Shown here one piece after another: positions 26,362-34,962 of a stretch of 64,000 nucleotides of DNA. Location: contig JADKIL010000005.1 of assembly GCA_016721315.1 (NCBI GenBank), forward strand, positions 124,001-188,000, written 5' to 3'. This DNA comes from Candidatus Villigracilis vicinus. GTDB taxonomy: Bacteria > Chloroflexota > Anaerolineae > Anaerolineales > Villigracilaceae. Below the pieces are notes generated by a model, which searched no databases, was not told where the DNA came from, and saw only the letters and a program-made list of their open reading frames with translations. Position numbers and translations under genes: made by a program. Every line of letters starts with the position of its first letter. The first letter of the stretch is position 1.

Positions 26362-27096
26362 ATGCAGGCTTTAGGAATTGACATTGGCGGTTCAGGAATC
26401 AAAGGCGCTCCCGTCGATATCAAGACAGGTAAATTATTGGCGGACCGGATCCGCATCAAGACGCCCGAAGGAGCAAAACCCAAACCCATGGCGGCTGTGG
26501 TGGCAGAGATCGCCCAAGCTTTCAAATGGAAAGGGCGTATCGGCGTGGGCTTCCCCGCCCCCATCAAACAAGGCATCGTCATGATGGCGGCAAATGTTTC
26601 ACAAAAATGGGTCGGCATCAATGCTGATGAATTGCTCAGCTCAACAACGGGATGCGCCTGCCGGGTTGGCAATGATGCGGATGTTGCAGGCATGGCAGAG
26701 ATGGAATTTGGTGCAGGCAAAGGTCAAATGGGAACGGTCATCATGATCACCCTCGGCACAGGAATCGGCTCCGCAATCTATTTCAACGGACATCTATTGC
26801 CCAATACTGAATTTGGTCACCTGCAAATGGATGGCAAGGACGCCGAACATCGCGCCTCGGCAGCAGCACGAGTACGCGACAGCCTTTCGTGGAAAAAATA
26901 TGCGAAACGTTTAAATAAATATCTTAACGAAATGGAAAAGCTTTTCTGGCCCGACCTTTTCATCGTCGGAGGCGGTATCAGTAAGGATCACGAAAAATTC
27001 CTACCCCTGCTGGAACTCAATGCGAAGATCGTGCCTGCGCAATTTCAGAACGAGGCGGGCATTGTTGGCGCGGCGCTTTTCTCTCAAAAGAGATAA
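26362..27096 (+). CDS. ppgK: Polyphosphate glucokinase
   Basis: A 244-residue ROK-family kinase that phosphorylates glucose, typically using polyphosphate. Seen: phosphate-binding [12 protein letters not shown] at the N-terminus, [24 protein letters not shown] with the catalytic Asp, [13 protein letters not shown], and [19 protein letters not shown], the polyphosphate-glucokinase form of the sugar-binding segment. The usual ROK zinc cysteine cluster is absent, as in this subfamily. Length is normal. It ends inside a bidirectional terminator shared with the helicase gene. Confidence 0.93.
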   Translation: MQALGIDIGGSGIKGAPVDIKTGKLLADRIRIKTPEGAKPKPMAAVVAEIAQAFKWKGRIGVGFPAPIKQGIVMMAANVSQKWVGINADELLSSTTGCACRVGNDADVAGMAEMEFGAGKGQMGTVIMITLGTGIGSAIYFNGHLLPNTEFGHLQMDGKDAEHRASAAARVRDSLSWKKYAKRLNKYLNEMEKLFWPDLFIVGGGISKDHEKFLPLLELNAKIVPAQFQNEAGIVGAALFSQKR

Positions 27097-27134
27097 AAAA
27101 TAAGACCCCGAATAAATTCGGGGTCTTATTTTTT
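27095..27134. terminator. Bidirectional terminator overlapping both stop codons
   Basis: A perfect 18-bp stem (27095-27112 and 27117-27134) with a 4-base loop; A6 and T6 flank the GC-rich core, so it works on both strands. It begins within the ppgK stop codon (27094-27096) and ends within the DEAD-box gene's stop codon (27133-27135). Confidence 0.92.
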
Positions 27135-28818
27135 ACTGCGCCTTTACAACGCTGAACTTTTCTTTGCCAATGCGATAATTACCGCTATGTTTTAGTACTT
27201 GGTCGACCACATCCTCTGGAACATCCACAAATGAGATCTTATCTTCAATGCGGATCTTTCCAATGACATTGCCAGGGATGTTGGCATGGAAGGCGATCTG
27301 TCCAACGATGTCATTCGGGCGGATGCTGTGCGCCTTGCCTTTATTGACCTTCAAGCGGATCATGCCTTCTTCATGGGTGCGGCTCCCCTTTACCCGCGAC
27401 TTGTCACCAAAACGCCCGGGCTTTTCATTACGCCCAAACGATTCGCGCTTTGCCCCTCGCGATGGACCACCACGAGAGAAATCGCGTTCGCGGCGATCAT
27501 CCCGCACTTCGGAGATTTCAGCGATCGGGCGTTGCTTTTCATCACCGCGAGAGATCTTAATGGCAGCCGCAGCGATGTTCATCACATCGTGACCACCATC
27601 GATCAATTCCTGCACAATTTCGAGTTCACGCTTGTAACGTCCGCGACCCAGCCAGATGCGCAGTTTTTCCACCACCTGCGCCTCGCGGTGCTTGGTGATG
27701 TCTTCGGCAGTGGGCAGTTCCATTTGTTTGACTTGCTGTTTGGTGAGCGCTTCCACTTCGCGCATGCGGCGTCTCTCTTTGGGTGAAAGCAGGGTGATCG
27801 CAACGCCGGTCTTGCCTGCGCGACCCGTACGACCAATACGATGGACATAGACTTCGGCATCATCCGGCAGGTGATAGTTGAAGACGTGGGAGATATCATC
27901 GATGTCCAAACCGCGCGCGGCAACATCGGTAGCAACGAGGACTTTCAATTGATTCGAACGAAAACGTCCAAGGACGCGTTCGCGGGCGTTCTGATCCAAG
28001 TCACCGTGAATGGCTTCAGCGGGAATGCCGCGGACGACGAGTTCATTGGCGAGCGAGCTGGTTTCCGCACGGGTGCGGGCAAAAACCAAGGCGCTGTGAA
28101 TGGGTTCGATCTCGAAGAGACGAGTGAGCGCGTTCGTCTTGTGATTCTCGTTGACGAGATAGTAGCGTTGTTCAATGGCTGCAGCGGTGAGTGTGCTTCG
28201 TTTAACGGCGACCGTTTGCGGGTCCCGCATGAAGCGATCTGCCAGTTTGCGAATCCGCGCGGGCATGGTGGCGCTGAACATGGCTGTCTGACGCTCCGAA
28301 GGAGTCGTTGTAAGGATCTTTTCAACTTCTTCAACGAAACCCATATTGAGCATTTCATCGGCTTCATCAAGGACGACGGTCTTGATCTCGCTGAGGTTGA
28401 GGACTTTGCGTTCGAGCAGGTCGTTCAAACGTCCGGGCGTACCGACGACGATGTCAACGCCGCGATGCAGATTATTGATCTGCGGGCCATACGGCTGCCC
28501 GCCATAAACGGCAAGCACACGCACGTGCAAGTGTTTGCCATACTCGGTCATCGAGTCGGCGACCTGCAAGGCGAGTTCGCGGGTAGGCGCGAGCACCAAT
28601 GCCTGTGGATTCTTTTGTTTTACAAAATTATTGAGGATGGGGAGAGCAAAGGCAGCGGTTTTGCCTGTGCCGGTTTGGGCTTGCCCGACCACGTCTACAC
28701 CGGTGAGCATGAGGGGGATCATGCCAGATTGGATAGGGGTCGGCTCGGAATAGCCGAGTTCGGTAATAGCCTGCATGATCTCAGCACGCAGGTTGAGCGA
28801 AGAAAAATCGGTAGTCAT
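27133..28818 (-). CDS. deaD: DEAD-box ATP-dependent RNA helicase (CsdA/DeaD type)
   Basis: A 561-residue RNA helicase acting in ribosome assembly, mRNA decay or cold adaptation. Motifs: Q-motif GYSEPTPIQ, AQTGTGKT (47-54), PTRELA, VLDEADEML, FSATMP, then HRIGRTGRAGK. After a charged Arg/Gly/Asp-rich linker (about 425-480) comes a DbpA-type RNA-binding domain (RLKVNKGKAHSIRPNDIVGQI...), the arrangement of CsdA/DeaD. Length is slightly short of the E. coli protein. It converges with ppgK. Confidence 0.95.
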   Translation of the reverse strand: MTTDFSSLNLRAEIMQAITELGYSEPTPIQSGMIPLMLTGVDVVGQAQTGTGKTAAFALPILNNFVKQKNPQALVLAPTRELALQVADSMTEYGKHLHVRVLAVYGGQPYGPQINNLHRGVDIVVGTPGRLNDLLERKVLNLSEIKTVVLDEADEMLNMGFVEEVEKILTTTPSERQTAMFSATMPARIRKLADRFMRDPQTVAVKRSTLTAAAIEQRYYLVNENHKTNALTRLFEIEPIHSALVFARTRAETSSLANELVVRGIPAEAIHGDLDQNARERVLGRFRSNQLKVLVATDVAARGLDIDDISHVFNYHLPDDAEVYVHRIGRTGRAGKTGVAITLLSPKERRRMREVEALTKQQVKQMELPTAEDITKHREAQVVEKLRIWLGRGRYKRELEIVQELIDGGHDVMNIAAAAIKISRGDEKQRPIAEISEVRDDRRERDFSRGGPSRGAKRESFGRNEKPGRFGDKSRVKGSRTHEEGMIRLKVNKGKAHSIRPNDIVGQIAFHANIPGNVIGKIRIEDKISFVDVPEDVVDQVLKHSGNYRIGKEKFSVVKAQ

Positions 28819-28837
28819 TCAGTTGTCCTTTTTGTCG

Positions 28838-28882
28838 AGATTGCTTCGGGCAATGAACAAGATCACCCTTGCAATGACGAGA
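28838..28882. repeat. Degraded relative of the 15907-16005 palindromic repeat
   Basis: Upstream of the helicase start: GAGATTGCTTCGGGCAATGA followed by CTTGCAATGACGAG, matching parts of the right half of the longer repeat. The palindrome is incomplete. The remainder of 28819-29066 holds only the terminator at 28964-28988. Confidence 0.5.
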
Positions 28883-28963
28883 TAATTAGGGATGTTCTGA
28901 TGACTCTACCAACTACTTCTTGCCAACAAGGTCTGCTTTTGCAAACAGATCCGCCCAACAAAA

Positions 28964-28988
28964 AAGCCCGAGAAAGTTATTCGGGCTT
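28964..28988 (-). terminator. Terminator of the membrane protein gene at 29067
   Basis: Stem AAGCCCGA / TCGGGCTT; on the minus strand it is followed by a run of T. It lies about 80 bases after that gene's stop. Confidence 0.7.
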
Positions 28989-29066
28989 ACGTTCAATCAG
29001 AGTGATCAAAACAAGTTCCCAGAAATACAGCGGGCGTGAGTGTACCACAGAATCTGGATGGTGAAT

Positions 29067-29699
29067 TTACTCCAATGTTTCCATGCTATGCAGGAACCAA
29101 TAGTCGCCGTTATTAGAGCAATATACACGATAAAGGCGTTTCTTCTCGATGGTACTCATGAGCGTATCAGTGACCGAGAATTTAATGCTGTCCATTTGGA
29201 GAATGTAGGAAACCCGATGAGAGGAGCTATTTCCACGACGATTAAGACCCATGCTGGACTCGTATACATCAGCCCGCGCTTCGATAACTTGGATTTGAGG
29301 AAGCGGCTGTTCTTCGAGCGGTGTGCCCATTGACTTGTACATATCTACCGAGGATTGGTACGAGCGCGGGGCAATAACAAATACGAACAAGGCGGCAAAG
29401 ATACACATCCCTGCCATTACGGGCAAAAAGAGACTACCCAACATATTTTGGAACATGTCGATCACGCCGAGAAAATAAAGTACAACAACAAAGAACAACA
29501 GCCCGCCCCCAAATATCAATGAAATCAACCAGCCTTTATTTTCGTATTTTCCGTGGTTTTGCTGGATATAGTCGCGCGACTCTCTGGCGCGATCCAACTG
29601 AGTTTTGGAGTATTGTCCCTTGCGGTTGGCTTCGAGGTCTTCGGCGGTAAAGTAACGAGTTTGCTGTAAAGCGTAGTTGTGTTCGTCAATAGAACCCAT
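29067..29699 (-). CDS. Two-helix membrane protein of unknown function
   Basis: A 210-residue hypothetical protein. Residues 1-55 are charged and cytoplasmic-looking, with FTAEDLEANRKGQYSKTQ. Two membrane helices follow (about 57-80, ISLIFGGGLLFFVVVLYFL, and 92-112, VMAGMCIFAALFVFVIAP). Residues about 115-210 form a soluble domain ending RLYRVYCSNNGDYWFLHSME, predicted beta-rich. The start has GGAGAAAC upstream. Monocistronic, with its own terminator. No family recognised. Confidence 0.75.
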   Translation of the reverse strand: MGSIDEHNYALQQTRYFTAEDLEANRKGQYSKTQLDRARESRDYIQQNHGKYENKGWLISLIFGGGLLFFVVVLYFLGVIDMFQNMLGSLFLPVMAGMCIFAALFVFVIAPRSYQSSVDMYKSMGTPLEEQPLPQIQVIEARADVYESSMGLNRRGNSSSHRVSYILQMDSIKFSVTDTLMSTIEKKRLYRVYCSNNGDYWFLHSMETLE

Positions 29700-29791
29700 A
29701 AAGTTTCTCCGTTTCTTATATGTGAAGGAGTATCCTCACTAAAGGGTATTTTACAAATTTACGTTCGTATGGGTATCCCCCATCATGGGCA

Positions 29792-30634
29792 CTAGACTGT
29801 CATCAAGATGATGGCGATCAACGCAAAAACGACTCCGATCCACTGATTGCGGTTGAGACGTTCTTTGAGGAAGATCCAAGCAAGAATAACGGTTGCGCCA
29901 GGAAAAAGCGCACTAAGCACGGATGCTACATCCAAGCGCCCGGCTTGTCCGGCAAGGATAAAGAAAAAGTTGCCGCCAAGATCGAGAATACCGTTGACTG
30001 AGATGATGGGCAAAGATGAAAGCTCGAGCTTCCAATCGGCACGAGTAACCAGCAAATAGGTAACAATAAGGGTCATGCCACCGGTACGAGAAAAGACCAT
30101 ATGCCAAACTGAGCCACCATCTCGGGTGGCTTGGTGCATGAAAACAAAGTAAAAGCCGAATCCAATGCCTGCAAGCAGTGGCAGTTTCAAGTCGGAAAGA
30201 TGCGAGAGGATATCCGTCACACCGCCTTCACTTTGAGAGACCAGCCACACTGCGAGCAAGGCGAAGCCAAATCCGATCAGGGTTGTGAAATCGGGCAGTC
30301 CTTCGGTGAAGACTCCAACAGCGACGGGCATGGCTGCCGCCAACAAGGCTGAAACAGGTGCAGCAATACTCATCATTCCGACAGCCATGGCATGGTACAA
30401 CAGCATTAAACCGACAGTACCAAGCATACCTGCCGCCAGCGCAAAGAGGCGGGCTCGCATGTCTGGAAAAGGCTCGTCAATAAATGCAAGCACACTAAAG
30501 AGGAAAATGACACCAATGACCTCGGCATAAAAAACGGAACGATACGCCCCCACTTTGCGAGCCGCGAGCCCGCCTGTAAAATCACCCGCGCCCCAACTGA
30601 GCGCGGAGAGTAGACCAAAAACGATTGAAGCCAA
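29792..30634 (-). CDS. DMT-superfamily (EamA) transporter
   Basis: A 280-residue inner-membrane transporter with about ten helices in two EamA repeats (FGLLSALSWGAGDF at the start; AILAWIFLKERL...GVVFALIAIILM at the end). The start is set at the TTG at 30634 because AAGGAG lies seven bases upstream; an upstream in-frame ATG would add a hydrophilic stretch untypical of the family. Substrate unknown; relatives export amino acids or metabolites. Confidence 0.88.
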   Translation of the reverse strand: MASIVFGLLSALSWGAGDFTGGLAARKVGAYRSVFYAEVIGVIFLFSVLAFIDEPFPDMRARLFALAAGMLGTVGLMLLYHAMAVGMMSIAAPVSALLAAAMPVAVGVFTEGLPDFTTLIGFGFALLAVWLVSQSEGGVTDILSHLSDLKLPLLAGIGFGFYFVFMHQATRDGGSVWHMVFSRTGGMTLIVTYLLVTRADWKLELSSLPIISVNGILDLGGNFFFILAGQAGRLDVASVLSALFPGATVILAWIFLKERLNRNQWIGVVFALIAIILMTV

Positions 30635-30777
30635 TATAAATCTCCTTCCAACGTGAGCGCGATTATACCTTTTGATCAGTTCAGGAAAGTTCAAATAACA
30701 GGACATCATCCCCCGAAGAGGTGATTGCTGTAACTCCCTTTAAAGATAAACTTTCATAAAAATAAAAAGGACTAACC

Positions 30778-31935
30778 TTGATTTCCGATCCTTCTTCAAA
30801 ATGCCCAGAGTGCGGAAAAGATCTTGTTTTGCAAGAACGCTTTTGCCCATATTGCGGCGCTGAACTTAATGCCGGAATGGATAAAAACCAAGCTCTTGCT
30901 CTCAAGTTTTTCGAAAAAGCCCAATTCAATTACAACCAGAATAGAAAACTTCAAAGTGCTCTCGCCGATTGCGAGCTTGCACTCGAACATGACCCAACCT
31001 TTGCAGAAGCTCATAATTTGCGAGGTCTTATTCTCGACGCCTTAGATCTGAGCGACGAAGCCATCATCGAATATCGCGAAGCAATTCGCCTTAATCCCTA
31101 TTTTGAAGAAGCCCAAGCCAATTTAAAAGACGCGGAGAGCGAACAAATAACATCCGGCTATGGGATAAGCCCCTCGATCCAGGATTCTGAACAAGGCGGT
31201 GAATTGCGCCGCCTGCTCATTACTGGCGGTGTAGGCTTGATCCTTCTTCTTCTAATGGTGGGAGGATATTATGTTGTAAATCGTTTTTTGCTCCCAATCT
31301 TTGGTCCAACCACGGAACTTGTTTTTGTTCCAGATGTTCCCGAAAGTACCACCGTTTCAAAAAACGACCTTGAAGATGCAGCCAACATTCTTACAGAACG
31401 CAGTAAATTATTAGGATATTCCCAAATAACCTTCAGGGCTTCGAGTAATGGCGCGATCGTTGCCAATATCCCTGCCACGATAAATGGTTCGGAACTAGCC
31501 AGCCAGATCGGTCAGGTCGGACTATTGGAATTTGTGGATTTTGGTAACGAACAAGTCATGGTGGGGCAGGAAGTGCGAACAGACATCGAGAATCCCTACA
31601 TGGTTCAGGTTGAGGGAAAGACCTGGCACACGGTCATATCGAATGATGCCATTGTCTCAGCAGATGCGGTTAAGCCAGCCGATTCCTACCAGGTCTTCTT
31701 CACACTAAACGAAGAAGGTAAACAGGTCTTTGCCTTCCACACGGCAAAACACATCGGCAAATATCTGGGGATCGTGTTTGATAAGGTCGTCATTTCCAAC
31801 CCGATCATTCAACAGGCGATCACAAAGGGCGAAGGGGTCATTTCTGGAAACTTTAACCAGGAAACAGCGCAACAATTGGCAGCTGTTTTAAATACAAAAC
31901 CGTTGCCGTTTGAAGTAAAACTTGTCGAAAAATAA
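30778..31935 (+). CDS. Zinc ribbon - TPR - membrane helix - SecD head-like fusion protein
   Basis: A 385-residue protein starting at a TTG with AAAAGG upstream. Order: zinc ribbon CPECGKDL...CPYCGAEL (9-28); TPR-like helices (about 40-118, ALADCELALEHDPTFAEAHNLRGLILDALD...); a membrane helix (about 147-170, LLITGGVGLILLLLMVGGYYVV); then a domain (about 180-385) like the SecD periplasmic P1 region and head: LTERSKLLGYSQITFRAS, FTLNEEGKQVFAFHTAKHIGKYLGIVFD, GEGVISGNFNQETAQQLAAVLN, LPFEVKLVE. None of SecD's five further helices is present. Zinc ribbon and TPR should be cytoplasmic, the SecD-like part outside. A role in secretion is inference. Confidence 0.85.
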   Translation: MISDPSSKCPECGKDLVLQERFCPYCGAELNAGMDKNQALALKFFEKAQFNYNQNRKLQSALADCELALEHDPTFAEAHNLRGLILDALDLSDEAIIEYREAIRLNPYFEEAQANLKDAESEQITSGYGISPSIQDSEQGGELRRLLITGGVGLILLLLMVGGYYVVNRFLLPIFGPTTELVFVPDVPESTTVSKNDLEDAANILTERSKLLGYSQITFRASSNGAIVANIPATINGSELASQIGQVGLLEFVDFGNEQVMVGQEVRTDIENPYMVQVEGKTWHTVISNDAIVSADAVKPADSYQVFFTLNEEGKQVFAFHTAKHIGKYLGIVFDKVVISNPIIQQAITKGEGVISGNFNQETAQQLAAVLNTKPLPFEVKLVEK

Positions 31936-32054
31936 GCTTATATTTCACCTGGCTCAATGCCACTACATATAGTACTTTCGGCTAATTGCACAAAAAAGTA
32001 TATCCCTGTAGAATATAAATATCTTTATTGGTAATTTATTGGTAGGAGAGAGTT

Positions 32055-32085
32055 GACGAGGTCGCCTTCAGAGGGCGACCTCGTC
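32055..32085 (+). terminator. Terminator of the SecD-like gene
   Basis: A 12-bp perfect GC-rich stem (GACGAGGTCGCC / GGCGACCTCGTC), 7-base loop, followed by TTTT. It lies 120 bases after the stop at 31935; the sequence between is AT-rich without visible features. Confidence 0.8.
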
Positions 32086-32122
32086 GTTTTAATTCTCTAA
32101 TACTTTTCTAACTTCCCTTCCC

Positions 32123-32183
32123 TTGACCAAAACTTAACTCAGGCATAAAGTTAAGCCCGCTTAACTAAAAAGAAGGCTTAACT
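32123..32183 (+). promoter_or_regulatory. Promoter and operator of the marR-ABC exporter operon
   Basis: TTGACC (32123-32128), 17 bases, TAAAGT (32146-32151). Across the spacer and -10 lies the inverted repeat CTTAACT (32133-32139) / AGTTAAG (32149-32155). Two further direct copies of CTTAACT follow at 32160-32166 and 32177-32183, the last touching the marR ATG. This is the layout expected for autorepression by a MarR dimer. Confidence 0.65.
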
Positions 32184-32633
32184 ATGACTTCCCCTATTCA
32201 ATTGAAACAAACCCTGCACACATGGATGGATGTGTTCATGCACCGCTCCATGCGGAGTTGGACACAGTTCGCAAAAACCACCGGGCTTTCGATGCCGCAA
32301 TTCAGCATCCTGATGCAATTGCATCACAAAGGACCTTGCGGCATGTCAGAGATCAGTGAGCGCTTCGATATCACCGCAGCAGCGGCGAGTCAACTCACTG
32401 AGAAACTCGTGCAGGGTGGCTACATCGAACGTACCGAAGACCCCAATGACCGCCGGGCCAAATCCATTCAACTTACGCCGAAAGGCAAAGACTTGGTTGA
32501 AGCCGGTATGACCGAGCGCTACCGCTGGATGGACGAGTTGATCTCCAAACTTTCGGTGGAAGATAAGCCCAAAGTGGTCGAGGCGCTCAAGGTCTTGACC
32601 GAGGCGGCGAAGCAGTTGGAAGAAAAGGCATAA
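32184..32633 (+). CDS. MarR-family transcriptional regulator
   Basis: A 149-residue winged-helix repressor. The fold is typical: an N-terminal dimer helix, FSILMQLHHKGPCGMSEISERFDITAAAASQLTEKLVQGGYIERTEDPNDRRAKSIQLTPKG with the wing Asp-Arg-Arg, and C-terminal dimerising helices. It is the first gene of the operon encoding two ABC half-transporters, with operator-like repeats at its promoter, so it most likely represses the exporter and responds to a toxic small molecule. Confidence 0.95.
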   Translation: MTSPIQLKQTLHTWMDVFMHRSMRSWTQFAKTTGLSMPQFSILMQLHHKGPCGMSEISERFDITAAAASQLTEKLVQGGYIERTEDPNDRRAKSIQLTPKGKDLVEAGMTERYRWMDELISKLSVEDKPKVVEALKVLTEAAKQLEEKA

Positions 32634-32718
32634 AGTTTCGCCACCTTCCATAAATTTTCTACACATTCTTTTGTTATACATATCGTGCTGATCTCGATAT
32701 AAGGAGTCTTAATCCCAT

Positions 32719-34962
32719 ATGATGAAATTAATGAAATTCGTAAAACCATATCGGTGGATGTTATTGTTTGCGATCGCTTTGATCTTTGCGCAAGCAAACC
32801 TCGACCTTGCCCTGCCCGATTATCTTTCGCGCATTGTCAACACCGGTATTCAACAAGGCGGCGTGGAAGATTCCATGCCCGAAGCCATTCGCGCCAGTGA
32901 GATGGATAAGGTCGTCATCTTTATGAACGCGCAGGATAAGGAAGACATCCTCGCCTCGTACACGCTGATAGATTCTTCTTCCTCCGATTACGAGACCTAC
33001 CTCGAAAAGTATCCTGCTCTCGCTGACGAACCGGTCTATGTAATGAACGAGGTCACGCAGACCGAGCTCGACCGTCTCAACCCTGTCATGGCAAAAGCCT
33101 TGTTGACCGTTTCTGGTATTGAAACGGCGCTGGAAGACCCCGAAGCTGCTGCCCAAATGAGTGGAGCCTTCGGCGGTTTTGATCCCAGCCAATTACCCCC
33201 CGGCATGGATGTGTTCACAATTCTAGGGAAACTGCCCGCTGAACAACTTTCCAAGATCACTGATTCAGTGGATGAAAAATTCTCGGCGCTTGGCGACACC
33301 ATGATCGTGCAGGCTGGGGTGAACGTCGTCCGTGACGAATATAAAGCCCTCGGCATGGATACGGAACAGATCCAGAACAACTACATCCTCACCGCTGGTG
33401 CATGGATGATCGGGTTGACCTTGCTCTCCGGCGTGGCAACCATCATTGTTGGGTATCTTTCTGCAAAGATCGCCGCGGGCATGGCACGCGACATCCGCCG
33501 CGATGTATTCCAGCATGTCGAGAGCTTCTCCAGCACTGAGTTCGATAAATTCTCGACGGCTTCCCTCATCACCCGCACCACCAACGATGTGACCCAGATC
33601 CAAATGGTCAGCATGATGATGATCCGTATGATGTTCTATGCCCCGCTCATGGGTGTAGGCGGCATCATCAAAGTCATCAGCAATGAATCACCGCTGGCAT
33701 GGATCATCGGTGTAGCTGTTTTGATGTTGGTCAGCCTCATCGCTGTCGTCTTCTCGCTCTCGCTGCCCAAGTTCAAGATCATTCAAAAACTGACCGACCG
33801 CATCAACCTCGTTGCCCGCGAAAACCTGACCGGTATGATGGTCGTCCGCGCTTTTACGATGGAAAACTTCGAAGAGAAACGCTTCGACGTTGCCAATAAA
33901 GACCTGACCTCCGTCAGCTTATTCATCAACCGCGTGATGGTGGTGATGATGCCGTTGATGATGCTCATCATGAACGTGATGCTTTTGGGTGTGATCTGGT
34001 TCGGCGCACGCGAAGTTGCCGCCTCGAACATGCAGGTCGGTGACATGATGGCATTCATGCAGTATTCGATGCAGATCGTGATGTCCTTCCTGATGCTCTC
34101 GATGATGTTCATCATGATCCCGCGTGCTTCTGTTTCTGCGGACCGCATTCACGAAGTGTTGAGCACCGAACCTCACATTCACGACTCGCGAACAGCCAAG
34201 AAATTCCCCGAACCCTTCAAGGGCGAGGTTGAATTCCGCAATGTCTCATTCCGCTACCCGGGTGGTGATATTGACGCGATACAAAACATCAGTTTTGTAG
34301 CAAAGCCCGGGCAGACCACTGCCTTTATCGGGTCGACCGGAGCCGGAAAGTCCACCATCGTCAATCTCATCCCGCGCTTCTACGAAGTCTCGGATGGTTC
34401 CATCTTCATCGACGGCGTCGACATCCGCGATGTGACTCAACATGATCTGCGCGAAAAGATCGGCTATGTACCGCAAAAGTCCGCGCTGTTCTCGGGCACC
34501 ATCGAAAGCAATATGCTGTACGCCGATAAGAACGCCACAAAAGACATGCTCGACTCTGCCATTGAAATTGCGCAAGCAAAAGAGTTCGTGAGCGAAAAGC
34601 CAGAAGGCATGGCAACCGAGATCGCCCAAGGCGGCACGAACGTCTCTGGTGGACAGAAACAGCGTCTCTCCATTGCCCGTGCCATCGTCAAGAAACCACC
34701 GGTCTACATCCTCGATGATAGCTTCTCGGCGCTTGACTTCAAAACCGACTCGGCTTTACGCCGCGCCTTCAAGGAAAAATCAAAAGACAGTACGCTGCTG
34801 ATCGTCACCCAGCGTGTCTCGACCATCAAAAATGCCGAACAGATCATTGTGCTCGATGACGGCAAGATCGTTGGCAAAGGAACACATAACGAACTTATGG
34901 AAACCTGTGAAACCTACAAAGAGATCGCCCTCTCACAGTTGAACATGGAGGAATTAGCATGA
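32719..34962 (+). CDS. ABC exporter half-transporter with degenerate Walker B (heterodimer subunit 1)
   Basis: A 747-residue membrane-ATPase half-transporter. Between helices 1 and 2 (about 40-215) there is a long extracytoplasmic insert rich in Asp/Glu. The ATPase domain has GSTGAGKST, signature VSGGQKQRLSIARA and Walker B YILDDSFSALD, where the catalytic Glu is replaced by Asp. In heterodimeric exporters such as TM287/288 and BmrCD this marks the subunit contributing the degenerate ATP site. It overlaps the next half-transporter by four bases and is controlled by the MarR gene upstream. Likely a drug or lipid exporter. Confidence 0.94.
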   Translation: MMKLMKFVKPYRWMLLFAIALIFAQANLDLALPDYLSRIVNTGIQQGGVEDSMPEAIRASEMDKVVIFMNAQDKEDILASYTLIDSSSSDYETYLEKYPALADEPVYVMNEVTQTELDRLNPVMAKALLTVSGIETALEDPEAAAQMSGAFGGFDPSQLPPGMDVFTILGKLPAEQLSKITDSVDEKFSALGDTMIVQAGVNVVRDEYKALGMDTEQIQNNYILTAGAWMIGLTLLSGVATIIVGYLSAKIAAGMARDIRRDVFQHVESFSSTEFDKFSTASLITRTTNDVTQIQMVSMMMIRMMFYAPLMGVGGIIKVISNESPLAWIIGVAVLMLVSLIAVVFSLSLPKFKIIQKLTDRINLVARENLTGMMVVRAFTMENFEEKRFDVANKDLTSVSLFINRVMVVMMPLMMLIMNVMLLGVIWFGAREVAASNMQVGDMMAFMQYSMQIVMSFLMLSMMFIMIPRASVSADRIHEVLSTEPHIHDSRTAKKFPEPFKGEVEFRNVSFRYPGGDIDAIQNISFVAKPGQTTAFIGSTGAGKSTIVNLIPRFYEVSDGSIFIDGVDIRDVTQHDLREKIGYVPQKSALFSGTIESNMLYADKNATKDMLDSAIEIAQAKEFVSEKPEGMATEIAQGGTNVSGGQKQRLSIARAIVKKPPVYILDDSFSALDFKTDSALRRAFKEKSKDSTLLIVTQRVSTIKNAEQIIVLDDGKIVGKGTHNELMETCETYKEIALSQLNMEELA

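Noticed and set aside
27841..29064. A 407-codon open frame on the plus strand opposite the DEAD-box helicase gene
   Set aside because: It is the antisense shadow of a well-supported gene with all helicase motifs, and shows no domain sense.
31936..32183. A riboswitch or small RNA in the gap between the SecD-like gene and marR
   Set aside because: Only a terminator hairpin and the marR promoter are evident; the rest is AT-rich without conserved structure that I recognise.
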